From Domibacillus mangrovi (GTDB lineage: Bacteria > Bacillota > Bacilli > Bacillales > Domibacillaceae): a DNA stretch of 64,000 nt. The notes beneath the pieces are model-generated. The model was not told the origin of the DNA and searched no databases. It was given only the letters and a program-made list of their open reading frames with translations. Where the stretch lies: the NCBI RefSeq assembly GCF_001906925.1, contig NZ_MRWQ01000022.1, forward strand, positions 1-64,000, read 5' to 3'. Below are positions 43,534-52,455 of the stretch, piece by piece (the first letter of the stretch is position 1; each line of letters opens with the position of its first letter). The position numbers and the translations under genes are program-made.

Positions 43534-43549
43534 CTGGTATAGACAACTA
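43534..43549. promoter_or_regulatory. NagR-type operator (dre-like), nagA side
   Basis: CTGGTATAGACAACTA again carries TGGTATAGAC, here 56 bp before the nagA start. Together with the site at 43429-43444 it places both divergent operons under the NagR encoded at 45634-46356. Confidence 0.75.
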
Positions 43550-43604
43550 TTCTTTGGAGATGCTAAAATATAATCAAGTTTAGAGTGGAAAGGACGGCAT
43601 TTTA

Positions 43605-44804
43605 ATGAATCCAAAAGGTACATCTATTTTGCTCAAGGGCATGCAAATATATTCTGAAGACATGAAAATTGAGCATGGATATATTAAAATAAAAGATCAA
43701 AAAATAATGGAGTATGGATCACTTGAAAAAGTAGACAATGAGGAGCAATTTGACGTTATAGAAGTGGCCGCTACTTATAAGGCGGTTCCTGGTTTTATCG
43801 ATGTTCATATTCATGGAGCCAATGGTGCTGATGCAATGGATGCAACGGAGGAAGCATTAGATATAATGGCAAAAGCACTTCCTAAAGAAGGTACAACTGC
43901 TTTTTTAGCAACGACAATGACACAAAGTAGTGTGGCCATTGAAAAAGCATTAGTTAATGCAGGCAATTATATTTGTGATCAGCAAAGTCCAGGAAAAGCT
44001 GAAATAATCGGAATTCATCTTGAAGGTCCATTTGTAAATAAAAAAAGAGCAGGCGCACAACCATTGAACTATATCATTGATCCAAATGTAGAGGATTTTA
44101 AAAGGTGGAATAGACTAGCGAAGGAAAAGATTAAGCTCGTGACGTTAGCACCCGAACAACCAGGCGGTTTAGAAATGGTGAAGCATTTAAAAGAGAACGG
44201 GATCATTGCTTCCATCGGTCATTCTGATGCTACATATAATGAAGTAATCGAAGCGATTCATGCAGGAGTCAGTCATGCAACACATTTATTTAATCAAATG
44301 CGTGGCTTGCATCATCGCGAACCGGGTGTAGTTGGTGCTTCTTTTTTACATGATGAATTAAAAGCGGAAATCATCGTTGATGGCGTTCACGTTCGACCCG
44401 AAATGGTCAAGCTGGCTTACAAACAAAAAGGGAAGAAAGGGTTAATTTTAATAACAGATGCCATGCGCGCAAAAGGCTTGGAAAATGGTACTTATGATCT
44501 GGGTGGTCAAGAGGTGACTGTTAAGGATGGAAAAGCGGTTCTTTATGAGGATACGCTTGCTGGGAGTATACTGAAATTAGGACATGCAGTGAAAAATGTT
44601 ATAAACTTTACAGGTTGCTCACTAGAAGATGCCATTGAAATGGCATCTGTCAATCCCGCCAAACAATTAAATATATTAGATCACAAAGGCAGTATTGCGG
44701 TAGGGAAAGATGCAGACATTGTCATTTTGGATGAAAATCTAAATGTAGCGATGACATTTTGCCGCGGAAAATGTGCATTTCACAGCGAAGGAGACACGAT
44801 ATGA
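43605..44804 (+). CDS. nagA: N-acetylglucosamine-6-phosphate deacetylase
   Basis: A 399-aa amidohydrolase. PGFIDVHIHGANGADAMDAT carries the HxH metal site, IIGIHLEGPFVNKKRAGAQP the metal-binding Glu, and SIGHSDATYNEVIEAIHAGV followed by SHATHLFNQMRGLHHREPGV a further set. The catalytic Asp is in LILITDAMRAKG. Removes acetate from GlcNAc-6-P, giving GlcN-6-P. The stop overlaps the nagB start (ATGA), so translation is coupled. GGAAAGGACGG lies before the ATG. Confidence 0.96.
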   Translation: MNPKGTSILLKGMQIYSEDMKIEHGYIKIKDQKIMEYGSLEKVDNEEQFDVIEVAATYKAVPGFIDVHIHGANGADAMDATEEALDIMAKALPKEGTTAFLATTMTQSSVAIEKALVNAGNYICDQQSPGKAEIIGIHLEGPFVNKKRAGAQPLNYIIDPNVEDFKRWNRLAKEKIKLVTLAPEQPGGLEMVKHLKENGIIASIGHSDATYNEVIEAIHAGVSHATHLFNQMRGLHHREPGVVGASFLHDELKAEIIVDGVHVRPEMVKLAYKQKGKKGLILITDAMRAKGLENGTYDLGGQEVTVKDGKAVLYEDTLAGSILKLGHAVKNVINFTGCSLEDAIEMASVNPAKQLNILDHKGSIAVGKDADIVILDENLNVAMTFCRGKCAFHSEGDTI

Positions 44805-45526
44805 ATATAATTGAAGTAAAAGACTATCAAGAAATGAGCAAAAAGGCTGCTGAATTTGTTCGTGATAACGTACGCCGTAATCCAAACATTAACCTAGGGT
44901 TAGCAACAGGTGGAACACCTGTCGGAATGTATAAACAGTTAATTGAAGACCATCAAAAAAACCACACGTCTTACAAAAATGTAACAACATTTAATTTAGA
45001 TGAGTATATAGGCCTTTCAGAATATAATCACAATAGTTATCGTTATTTCATGAATGATAACTTATTTGATCATATTGATATTCAAATGTCTAAAACAAAT
45101 GTACCTCATGGGAATGTGAAAGATTTGAAAAAAGAATGTTCAGATTTTGAACATTTGATTAAAGAACATGGTGGAATCGATCTTCAAATCCTTGGAATTG
45201 GAAGCAACGGGCACATTGGATTTAACGAACCTGGCACATCTTTTGAATCTCGAACCCATATTATCGACTTAACTCATTCAACTCGAGAAGCAAACGCAAG
45301 ATTTTTCGGCAATCGTGCAGAAGTTCCTGCCCAAGCCATCACGATGGGGATTTCAACCATTATGAAAAGCAAAGCAATTCTGCTGCTAATATCAGGTACT
45401 AACAAAAGAGAAGCTTTTTTCCAGCTCGTACATGGTGAGATCAGTGAAACCTTCCCCGCATCTGTATTAAGAAAGCATTCATGTGTTACAATTATTGTAG
45501 ATGAAGCAGCACGTGGGAATGTGTAG
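44801..45526 (+). CDS. nagB: Glucosamine-6-phosphate deaminase
   Basis: A 241-aa enzyme; the start is taken at ATG 44801, overlapping the nagA stop by 4 bp, with a GAAGGAG site inside nagA. Motifs: NLGLATGGTPVGMYKQLIED, FNLDEYIGL with the catalytic Asp, HNSYRYFMNDNLFDHIDI and LGIGSNGHIGFNEPGTSF with the catalytic His. Converts GlcN-6-P to fructose-6-P and ammonia. The length is that of the Gram-positive form (about 240 aa). Confidence 0.96.
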   Translation: MNIIEVKDYQEMSKKAAEFVRDNVRRNPNINLGLATGGTPVGMYKQLIEDHQKNHTSYKNVTTFNLDEYIGLSEYNHNSYRYFMNDNLFDHIDIQMSKTNVPHGNVKDLKKECSDFEHLIKEHGGIDLQILGIGSNGHIGFNEPGTSFESRTHIIDLTHSTREANARFFGNRAEVPAQAITMGISTIMKSKAILLLISGTNKREAFFQLVHGEISETFPASVLRKHSCVTIIVDEAARGNV

Positions 45527-45633
45527 GTTTGACGATTATACTAAATACCTATAACATATCATGAAGTAATCTGCTCAATGAAGCTGCATTCATGTTTTTT
45601 GATTCGCATGGAAAGGATACAGGTGAATGAAGA

Positions 45634-46356
45634 ATGATTAAAAAGAATTTTCCTATTCCTATTTATTATCAAATAATAGAACTTATTCAAGAACAAATCG
45701 AAAAAGGTGAGCTAAAGCCGGGAGATAGTCTTCCCTCTGAAAGAGAGTTTGCAGAAAAATACCAAATTAGCAGAATGACCGTCAGGCAAGCTTTTACTCA
45801 ACTTGTAAACAACGGCTACTTACATCGATTACAAGGAAAAGGAACTTTTGTTGCTGAACAAAAAATTGAACAGACGCTTCATGGCTTAACAAGCTTTACT
45901 GAAGATATGATCGCACGAGGAATGGAGCCGGGCAGTGAACTGATCCACTTTGAAATCATTCCTGCGACCAGTCAAATTGCGAGACAGCTAGCCATTAAAG
46001 AATATGGGCCTGTATACGAAATGAAGCGAATTCGTTTAGCGGATGATGTTCCGATGGCACTAGAAACAAATTATATTTCGGCTAATCTTATTAAAGGACT
46101 AACTGAACAAATTGTAAATCAATCTTTATATGCGTATATTGAAAATCAATTAAACTTCAGAATCGATCATGCTTCTCAAATTATTGAATCGTCCGTCGCC
46201 AATCAAATGGAATCACAACATTTACACATTCAAAAAGGAGCACCTGTCATGCGTATTCAAAGAAATACATTTCTGCAAAATGGGACTCCTGTTGAACTTG
46301 TCAAATCCTCATACCGCGCAGACCGTTACAAGTTTATGATTCAGATGAAACGGTGA
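45634..46356 (+). CDS. nagR: GntR/HutC-type repressor of amino-sugar genes
   Basis: A 240-aa protein. The N-terminal GntR domain reads PIYYQIIELIQEQIEKGELK and PGDSLPSEREFAEKYQISRM followed by TVRQAFTQLVNNGYLHRLQG. The C-terminal UTRA domain has the effector segment LTSFTEDMIARGMEPGSELI and VNQSLYAYIENQLNFRIDHA. Very similar in layout to B. subtilis NagR (YvoA). The gene is 107 bp after nagB and probably co-transcribed. Likely ligands are GlcNAc-6-P or GlcN-6-P. Confidence 0.92.
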   Translation: MIKKNFPIPIYYQIIELIQEQIEKGELKPGDSLPSEREFAEKYQISRMTVRQAFTQLVNNGYLHRLQGKGTFVAEQKIEQTLHGLTSFTEDMIARGMEPGSELIHFEIIPATSQIARQLAIKEYGPVYEMKRIRLADDVPMALETNYISANLIKGLTEQIVNQSLYAYIENQLNFRIDHASQIIESSVANQMESQHLHIQKGAPVMRIQRNTFLQNGTPVELVKSSYRADRYKFMIQMKR

Positions 46357-46384
46357 AAATGAATAAAGGTGGGAAATGTTCAGC

Positions 46385-47122
46385 ATGTTCAATCACTATT
46401 TTCAAAAGTTGAGGGATCTATTAGACATTGTCGAAAAAGATGAAAAAGAGAAGATAAAAAAAGCGGCTCAAAAGGTTTCGGAATGTGTCCAACATGATGG
46501 AATCATTCATCTATTCGGCTGCGGTCATTCTCATATGATTGGGGAAGAGTTATTTTATCGTGCAGGTGGGCTTGCTCCTATCAGTCCAATACTCATTGAA
46601 GATGTCATGCTACATAAAGGAGCAGTACGCTCGTCGCAATTAGAAAAACAGCAACATTTTGCCGAGCAATTCATGATTCATGACAGGATTCATCCAGAAG
46701 ATGTCGTGATTGTTGTCTCAACGTCTGGAAGAAATCCTGTTCCGATTGATGTTGCTGAAATCGCTAAAAAACAAGGTGCTTTCGTTATTGCAATAACCTC
46801 TCCAAGTTATGCCAAAAGCCAATCATCCCGACATGAAAATGGACAATATTTATATAGTTCAGTTGATCTTTCGATTGATAATCACATTGAAGTCGGAGAT
46901 GCCCTTATGACACAAGAATCCCTTGATATAGCCTTTGGCTCAGGCTCAACAGTTATTAGTATGGCCATTGCGAACGGTATAATGGTCGAAGCCGTTAAGA
47001 TCATGCTTGAAAATGACTTTATCCCCCCTATATTTAAAAGTGGCAACATTGACGGAGCGGAAGAACATAATAGAGAGCTCATCAATAAGTACAAAAGTCG
47101 AATTCCGATGCTGGAAGTCTAG
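46385..47122 (+). CDS. SIS-domain protein of the UPF0309 family
   Basis: About 245 aa; ATG 46385 is preferred over 46376 because the AGGTGGG site lies only 2 nt from the earlier codon. It has the sugar-isomerase (SIS) pattern: IIHLFGCGHSHMIGEELFYR near residue 40, LIEDVMLHKGAVRSSQLEKQ and VVIVVSTSGRNPVPIDVAEI with the phosphosugar-binding SxS. The C-terminal HIEVGDALMTQESLDIAFGS is specific to the UPF0309 group. Located right after nagR, so it probably works on an amino-sugar phosphate. The reaction is unknown; an N-acetylmuramate etherase is less likely, because the usual MurQ features are not evident. Confidence 0.8.
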   Translation: MFNHYFQKLRDLLDIVEKDEKEKIKKAAQKVSECVQHDGIIHLFGCGHSHMIGEELFYRAGGLAPISPILIEDVMLHKGAVRSSQLEKQQHFAEQFMIHDRIHPEDVVIVVSTSGRNPVPIDVAEIAKKQGAFVIAITSPSYAKSQSSRHENGQYLYSSVDLSIDNHIEVGDALMTQESLDIAFGSGSTVISMAIANGIMVEAVKIMLENDFIPPIFKSGNIDGAEEHNRELINKYKSRIPMLEV

Positions 47123-47217
47123 TTTACCTTTTTACATAATTTTAATAGACATTGATAGAATGTATGCTACATTTAAAATTGAAATAAGCTATTGATGAGA
47201 TAAGGGGATTAATACTT

Positions 47218-47652
47218 GTGAAGCTGCTGTTTCCGTTACTCGCAATCATTGGCGGTATCGCCGTTGCCGCTCAAAGTCAAATCAATGGAGGATTGGGGAA
47301 AAAAACGGGCGTCCTTGAAAGTTCGTTTATTTCCTTCGGTATCGGAACGCTTGCCTTGTTCTTTGCTGTCTTGTTTTTTGGAAAAGGCAATCTGTTAGCC
47401 GCAACGGCAGTTCCCAAGTGGCAATTGCTCGGGGGATTGTTAGGTGCTTTATATTTGACTATTTCGATTTTAGTCGTACCGAAAATTGGCGTGGCATCGA
47501 CTTTCGCTGCCGTTATTGCAGGACAAATCGTGATGGGCGCGATTATTGATCACTTTGGGCTCTTTGGCGGCATGCGTATGCCAATGGATGTTAAAAAGGC
47601 CGCTGCGATTTTCTTGCTATTTGTTTCGCTTTATTTGTTTAACCACAAGTAA
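47218..47652 (+). CDS. YdcZ-family (DUF606) small membrane transporter
   Basis: A 144-aa protein with a GTG start after AAGGGG. Five hydrophobic helices: LFPLLAIIGGIAVAAQSQIN, GVLESSFISFGIGTLALFFA, WQLLGGLLGALYLTISILVV, ASTFAAVIAGQIVMGAIIDH and a final VKKAAAIFLLFVSLYLF. This is the single half-size YdcZ-type DMT family, of unknown substrate. It stands alone between the nag operon and the cidAB pair. A terminator follows about 100 bp downstream. Confidence 0.85.
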   Translation: MKLLFPLLAIIGGIAVAAQSQINGGLGKKTGVLESSFISFGIGTLALFFAVLFFGKGNLLAATAVPKWQLLGGLLGALYLTISILVVPKIGVASTFAAVIAGQIVMGAIIDHFGLFGGMRMPMDVKKAAAIFLLFVSLYLFNHK

Positions 47653-47750
47653 GCGTCTAATCGTCATCACTGATCATATCGATTGAGAAGAGAGCGTGAA
47701 CAAGGTATTAGAAGCGTTACTCAACTGATGTGAATGAAACGAGATTAAAT

Positions 47751-47785
47751 AAAAAAGTCGATTCTTTCAGATAATCGACTTTTTT
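47751..47785 (+). terminator. Terminator
   Basis: AAAAAAGTCGATT pairs with AATCGACTTTTTT around a 9-nt loop. It ends the YdcZ-like gene's transcript. Confidence 0.75.
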
Positions 47786-47888
47786 ATGTTGTCTTTTATG
47801 TCATGTTAATTGACGCTTATATTCACAACCTGTAAGGAGGGGGGATTGTGTTCCTTTGATTTTGTTTAGGGTGAACACGTATTCGACT

Positions 47889-48284
47889 ATGAAGTTCATA
47901 AAGGTTATTTTGCAAATGGTACTGTTATACATATTTTACATTGGGGGCGTTTGGTTGTCTGATAGGCTTCATTTGCCGCTTCCTGGAAGTATTATAGGGT
48001 TATTGTTATTATGGACGGCTTTAATGTTGAAGATTTGTCCACTGAATTGGATTGAGTCCGGAGCGAATTTTATTCTCTCCTATTTGCCATTATTTTTTAT
48101 ACCGGCTACCGTCGGGGTGATGAATTATTTCCACGTTTTCGCTGGAAAGGGGATCTTATTAATCCTGATTGTTGTTTTTAGTACGCTCATCACGATGGCC
48201 ATAGCCGGTTACACGAGTCAATATTTTGCCGGGCGAGAAGAGACTAAGAGAAAGGAATTAAAATCATGCAAAGAACGCTCGTAG
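47889..48284 (+). CDS. cidA: CidA/LrgA-family holin-like protein
   Basis: About 131 aa from ATG 47889; a TTG at 47856 has a better AAGGAGG but 13 nt away, so the start is uncertain. Four helices, with QMVLLYIFYIGGVWLSDRLH, LPLPGSIIGLLLLWTALMLK and LSYLPLFFIPATVGVMNY. It resembles CidA/LrgA/YohJ proteins, which are membrane proteins linked to cell lysis control or to pyruvate uptake with their partner. Its end overlaps the CidB-like gene by 19 bp. Confidence 0.82.
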   Translation: MKFIKVILQMVLLYIFYIGGVWLSDRLHLPLPGSIIGLLLLWTALMLKICPLNWIESGANFILSYLPLFFIPATVGVMNYFHVFAGKGILLILIVVFSTLITMAIAGYTSQYFAGREETKRKELKSCKERS

Positions 48285-48958
48285 CCATTCTAATCATTGT
48301 TTTAACAGTTATAATATATGTTGTTATGAATCAACTCTACTTTCGTTATCGTTACCCTATTTTAATGCCGGCTATCACGGCAGCCGTTGCTATCGTTCTG
48401 ATTTTAATTGGATTTAATATTCCTTATCAAACGTATATGATCGGAGGAGACTGGATTAGCTTGTTTTTAGGTCCGGCCGTTGTCTCTCTTGCCTATCCAT
48501 TATATAAACAGCGAACGACTCTGTGGGAGAATTTGGTCCCGATTGTGGGAGGGTTGTTCATCGGTACGGTAGTAGGAATGGCTAGTGGGATATTGTTTGC
48601 TAAATATTTAGGATTCTCCAAGGAAATCATCTATACGCTGTTACCTAAATCTGTTACAACGCCTGTCGCCATGCAGATTGCTTCGGATTTAGGCGGTATA
48701 CCTTCATTAGCGGCGATATTTGTCATGATTGCTGGATTTACGGGAGTTATCTTCGGACCGCTTCTATTAAAGGTTTTACGAATTCACCATTTCATCGGCC
48801 AAGGAGTCGGATTTGGAACAGCTTCCCATGCGATTGGCACAGCGAAAGCATTCGAATATGGTGAAAAAGTAGTCTCTATGAGTTCTGTTGCGATGACAGT
48901 CTGTGCTGTCATTGGTTCTTTATTAGCTCCTCTCTTTGTATGGATCTTTATAACATAA
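48266..48958 (+). CDS. cidB: CidB/LrgB-family protein
   Basis: A 230-aa membrane protein with the conserved GGDWISLFLGPAVVSLAYPL segment near residue 60, LPKSVTTPVAMQIASDLGGI in the middle and VGFGTASHAIGTAKAFEYGE in the C-terminal third. This is the standard partner of CidA/LrgA. No CidR or LytSR regulator is adjacent. A GC-rich terminator follows. Confidence 0.88.
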   Translation: MQRTLVAILIIVLTVIIYVVMNQLYFRYRYPILMPAITAAVAIVLILIGFNIPYQTYMIGGDWISLFLGPAVVSLAYPLYKQRTTLWENLVPIVGGLFIGTVVGMASGILFAKYLGFSKEIIYTLLPKSVTTPVAMQIASDLGGIPSLAAIFVMIAGFTGVIFGPLLLKVLRIHHFIGQGVGFGTASHAIGTAKAFEYGEKVVSMSSVAMTVCAVIGSLLAPLFVWIFIT

Positions 48959-48983
48959 CACTTTAAAAAAGTTAAACGATTTC

Positions 48984-49019
48984 CCCCCTTTAGATAGGAT
49001 GTCTAAAGGGGGTGTTTTT
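48984..49019 (+). terminator. Terminator of the cidAB pair
   Basis: CCCCCTTTAGA pairs with TCTAAAGGGGG around a 7-nt loop, followed by TGTTTTTATT. Confidence 0.8.
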
Positions 49020-49178
49020 ATTGAGGACTTAAATTAGTATCAAACGTACTCGTTCCAATAGGCAAAGTGATTGTTTTTGTGTGAAATCAATTAATAGGAA
49101 GTACCATTTTAAAAAACGTATAATAAAAAATTGAAAGGCTTGTTCTTCTCACTTAAATTAAGAAGGAGTTCAGATGAA

Positions 49179-49634
49179 ATGAAAAGGTTATGTATAATCC
49201 CATGTGGTGCTAAAAAGATATGGGATGTTGATCCATTGAAAGGGGCTACGAAAGCATGCTATGTATATAGGAGCCCATTCCACATCGCTTGTCAAAAGTA
49301 TGCAACGGTATTTTTTAGTGATTGGGTCATTCTTTCGGCTAAACACGGATTTTTATTTCCAGATGATCTAGTGCTTGCGAATTATGATGTAGCATTTGGC
49401 ACAAAGAAAGATGACATCATCACAGCAGAAGCTTTGCGTCATCAACTGAAAGAAAAAGAAATAAAGGACTATCAAGAAATCATCGTATTGGGAGGAAAAA
49501 AGTACAGGAAAGTGATCAGTGAAGTCTTCGATGAATCGTATCATGTTACTTATCCATTATCCGGATGTAAAGGGATTGGTTACATGTTGCAACGATTAAA
49601 CAAGGCAGTAGAGAGCAAGGAAGAGATCAAATAA
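49179..49634 (+). CDS. DUF6884-like protein
   Basis: A 151-aa protein; the start is ATG 49179 with AGAAGGAG upstream, trimming 16 residues from a longer frame. It begins MKRLCIIPCGAKKIWDVDPL, then has FHIACQKYATVFFSDWVILS and AKHGFLFPDDLVLANYDVAF. The pattern C(I/S)xxK..W with S.AK(H/Y)G(F/L)(L/I)xPxxxxxxYD is that of the YaaA/DUF6884 group. The function of this group is not known. The gene is alone, with no visible partner. Confidence 0.75.
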   Translation: MKRLCIIPCGAKKIWDVDPLKGATKACYVYRSPFHIACQKYATVFFSDWVILSAKHGFLFPDDLVLANYDVAFGTKKDDIITAEALRHQLKEKEIKDYQEIIVLGGKKYRKVISEVFDESYHVTYPLSGCKGIGYMLQRLNKAVESKEEIK

Positions 49635-50040
49635 TATCACCTGAAACAATGTGCAAAATTCAATGAAGAGCCTTTAAATAAACGGTTTCAAGTAAATACT
49701 GAAATGGTGCTATAATAAGTAGAAATAAATAAAGTAGAAAGCAAAACGTATATAAGATGGGATAATACTTTAAATGAAATTTATAGCGTGCTAAAACTCA
49801 GCATTCTACGTGAATGGATTACGTATAGAGATAATATTGCAGAGGCTGAGGTAGCTCAATTTAAAGGTGGAACATTCAAATCTGTACAATAGCATGCCCT
49901 ATGAAAGAAAGATGTTATGAGCTAGTGAACGTTTAATATGAAGTGATTTTTATTTTTCAAAACTTCTGACACATTGCATAATAATGAAATAGAAGTAGAA
50001 TAGTTGAAAGAATAATAAATTGGGTGAGAGGGAGTCGTTT
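49635..50040. other. Gene-free stretch
   Basis: No gene is recognised in these 406 bases. Minor frames (for example 49786-49891) have no binding site and no known match. The end includes the upstream region of the TraB-like gene (GAGAGGGAG near 50026). Confidence 0.5.
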
Positions 50041-51207
50041 ATGTCGGAAGAAAATGTGACAAGAATAGATTTAAATGGCAAAGAATTCATTCTTATAGGC
50101 ACTGCTCACGTCTCAAGGCAAAGTGCGGAACAAGTAAAAGAGGTGATCGAATCTGAAAGACCCGATTCTGTTTGTATAGAGTTGGATGATCAACGATATC
50201 AATCGATCATGGATCGAAATAAATGGAAAGAAACCGATATTTTTAAAGTTATTAAAGAGAAGAAGGCCACGCTGCTTTTAATGAATCTCGCCATATCTTC
50301 CTTTCAAAATCGTTTAGCGAAGCAATTTGATATTCAGCCTGGACAGGAAATGATTCAAGGAATTGAATCAGCGAAAGAAACGGGCGCGGATTTAGTGCTG
50401 GCTGACCGGAATATCCAAATTACGTTTTCGCGAATATGGTATAATCTAGGGCTGACGGGGAAAGCTCAGTTGCTCACATCCGTTTTTTATAGCATTTTCA
50501 GCAAAGAGACGATTACAGAAGAAGATATGGAAAAAATGAAATCGAAGGACACGCTTAACGCTGTTCTGACTGATTTGACGGAATCTTTCCCGAAGTTAAA
50601 GGTGCCTTTAATTGATGAGCGGGATCAATACTTAGCACAGAAGATTAAAGAAGCTCCTGGTAATAAAGTGGTTGCGGTTCTAGGTGCTGCCCATATACCA
50701 GGCATTACGAAAGAAATTCATAAGGAGCATGACGTAGAAGCTTTATCACAAACACCACCTAAATCAATTGTCCCTAAAATAATTGGCTGGGTAATCCCAT
50801 TGCTCATTCTTTCTATCATTGCCTACACCTTTTGGGCGAATCCATCTGCCGGTTTCGATCAAGCATTAAGCTGGATTTTATGGACGGGCATTTTGGCAGC
50901 CATTGGCGCTGCCGCTGCTTCTGGACATCCGCTCGCCATTATAGCTGCTTTTATTTCGGCCCCACTTGCCACATTGCATCCGCTGATTGCAGCTGGCTGG
51001 GTTTCAGGAATTGTTCAAGCGTATTTCCGCCGGCCAAACGTTGGCGACTTTGAAACGCTTTCAGAAGATGTTTTTACCATTAAAGGCTTTTGGCATAATA
51101 AAGTGACACGGGTTCTGCTTGTAGTCGTTTTAACGAACATAGGAAGTTCGCTAGGAGCGTTTATAGGGGGAGCTGATGTGATCCGTGTTTTCTTTGAGAA
51201 TTTGTAG
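50041..51207 (+). CDS. TraB/PrgY (GumN-like) family membrane protein
   Basis: A 388-aa protein; ATG 50041 is chosen over a TTG at 50020, since GAGAGGGAG fits it better. The N-terminal domain has the conserved ILIGTAHVSRQSAEQVKEVI and ERPDSVCIELDDQRYQSIMD with the paired His and Glu, and VVAVLGAAHIPGITKEI with the third His. Three or four membrane helices follow from residue 250, ending FIGGADVIRVFFENL. Such proteins are proposed metalloproteases that inhibit pheromone activity in Enterococcus PrgY; here the role is unknown. Confidence 0.87.
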   Translation: MSEENVTRIDLNGKEFILIGTAHVSRQSAEQVKEVIESERPDSVCIELDDQRYQSIMDRNKWKETDIFKVIKEKKATLLLMNLAISSFQNRLAKQFDIQPGQEMIQGIESAKETGADLVLADRNIQITFSRIWYNLGLTGKAQLLTSVFYSIFSKETITEEDMEKMKSKDTLNAVLTDLTESFPKLKVPLIDERDQYLAQKIKEAPGNKVVAVLGAAHIPGITKEIHKEHDVEALSQTPPKSIVPKIIGWVIPLLILSIIAYTFWANPSAGFDQALSWILWTGILAAIGAAAASGHPLAIIAAFISAPLATLHPLIAAGWVSGIVQAYFRRPNVGDFETLSEDVFTIKGFWHNKVTRVLLVVVLTNIGSSLGAFIGGADVIRVFFENL

Positions 51208-51398
51208 TTAAGCAGTTTTTTCTATAAGTGTGTCCTGATCCTTCATGAGAACTTAGCAGTTATTATTTATTTATTTATTTATCGATAATCAGCTGAAAAG
51301 CATAAGAAGTTCTTATAAGAAGCCTATTCGTATGTCGTTCGATGTAATAAATTAATAAAAAGTTGTCCCTCGCTCATTTTACAGACGTCTAATATAAT

Positions 51399-51480
51399 CC
51401 CTCTAAAGTAGACAGAAATAAAATCCCTCCCTTATTCCTTACGATAAGCTGAAGGAACATATCTACTTTAGGGGATTTTT
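51399..51480 (+). terminator. Two-tier hairpin with U-tract
   Basis: Outer arms TAAAGTAGA (about 51404-51412) and TCTACTTTA (51462-51470), extended by CCC/GGGG, enclose an inner TTCCTT / AAGGAA hairpin (51435-51457), and TTTTT follows. It is about 200 bp past the TraB gene. It could be that gene's terminator or the 3' end of a small RNA. The remainder of 51208-51619 is empty apart from the TetR promoter region. Confidence 0.55.
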
Positions 51481-51619
51481 CCATGGTGGTCTGAATAATT
51501 TTTGCTCTCTATTTAAATCAAATGGTACAGAAAACTATAATAACAAGATGGAAATAGGCGTTTGCTTATCAATTAATGCTACAAGAGCGTTTTATCATTC
51601 AATTAGGAGATGATGACAA

Positions 51620-52213
51620 ATGGCTAAAAGAGGAAGAAAGAAAGGATCTGACGGCAAAGTGAGCCGGGCTCTTTTATTAAAAATAGCCGCAGATGAATTT
51701 GCAGAACATGGCTATCATAAAACAAAAATCAGTACAATTGTACAAAAAGCGGAATTAACACAGCCGACTTTTTATTTATATTTTAAAAGTAAAGAAGTGA
51801 TTTTCCAGGAACTTGAAGACTCATTCCGACTCAAACTGACGTCTTTGACTAGCAACAGCCGTCTTGAAAAAGGGATTGAGGAAGAGTTTTTGCCACATCG
51901 AATTGCAGAAGGATTATCAGCGGTTCTCCACTTTTTTGCGGATCATCAAAGCTTGGGACGAATTGGCTTTTTCGTTTCTGAAAACGCTAGTCAAATAAAA
52001 GAACAGATGGCTCAGCAAATAGAGAAAAACTTGCTTGAAGAAGCAAAGGCGGGTTACTTTCATTTGAATGTTGACATGAATATTGTCGCAAATGGGCTTG
52101 TCGGCATGATTGAACGACTGATTATTACAAAGCTATGGACCGGTCAAAATACGGCTGATGAACTAACAAAAGAAATTGTAACAGCCCTTCTATACGGACT
52201 AAAAAACAACTAA
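51620..52213 (+). CDS. TetR-family transcriptional regulator
   Basis: A 197-aa protein with AGGAGATG before the ATG. The basic N-terminus MAKRGRKKGSDGKVSRALLL leads into the helix-turn-helix IAADEFAEHGYHKTKISTIV followed by QKAELTQPTFYLYFKSKEVI. The C-terminal domain is divergent, as usual. Its targets are unclear: the neighbouring genes are a TraB-like protein and a methyltransferase. Confidence 0.9.
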   Translation: MAKRGRKKGSDGKVSRALLLKIAADEFAEHGYHKTKISTIVQKAELTQPTFYLYFKSKEVIFQELEDSFRLKLTSLTSNSRLEKGIEEEFLPHRIAEGLSAVLHFFADHQSLGRIGFFVSENASQIKEQMAQQIEKNLLEEAKAGYFHLNVDMNIVANGLVGMIERLIITKLWTGQNTADELTKEIVTALLYGLKNN

Positions 52214-52455
52214 AGTCCGTATGTATCTTGACGCAAATCAATCAATAGAATGGATTAAAGCTGAGAGATGTATAGATTGTCCCTATAATAGTAAAAATAT
52301 ATTGAATACATATGTAAAAAAAGTAAACTAAATTGAACTAGGTTTAGCTAATTAGACTAATTTAAGAATACAAACCGTTCCATACATAATGCTAGAAGTG
52401 AGTGAATAGTTACTAAGACAAAATCGATAACGAATAAATGAACAGGAGCTTTTCT

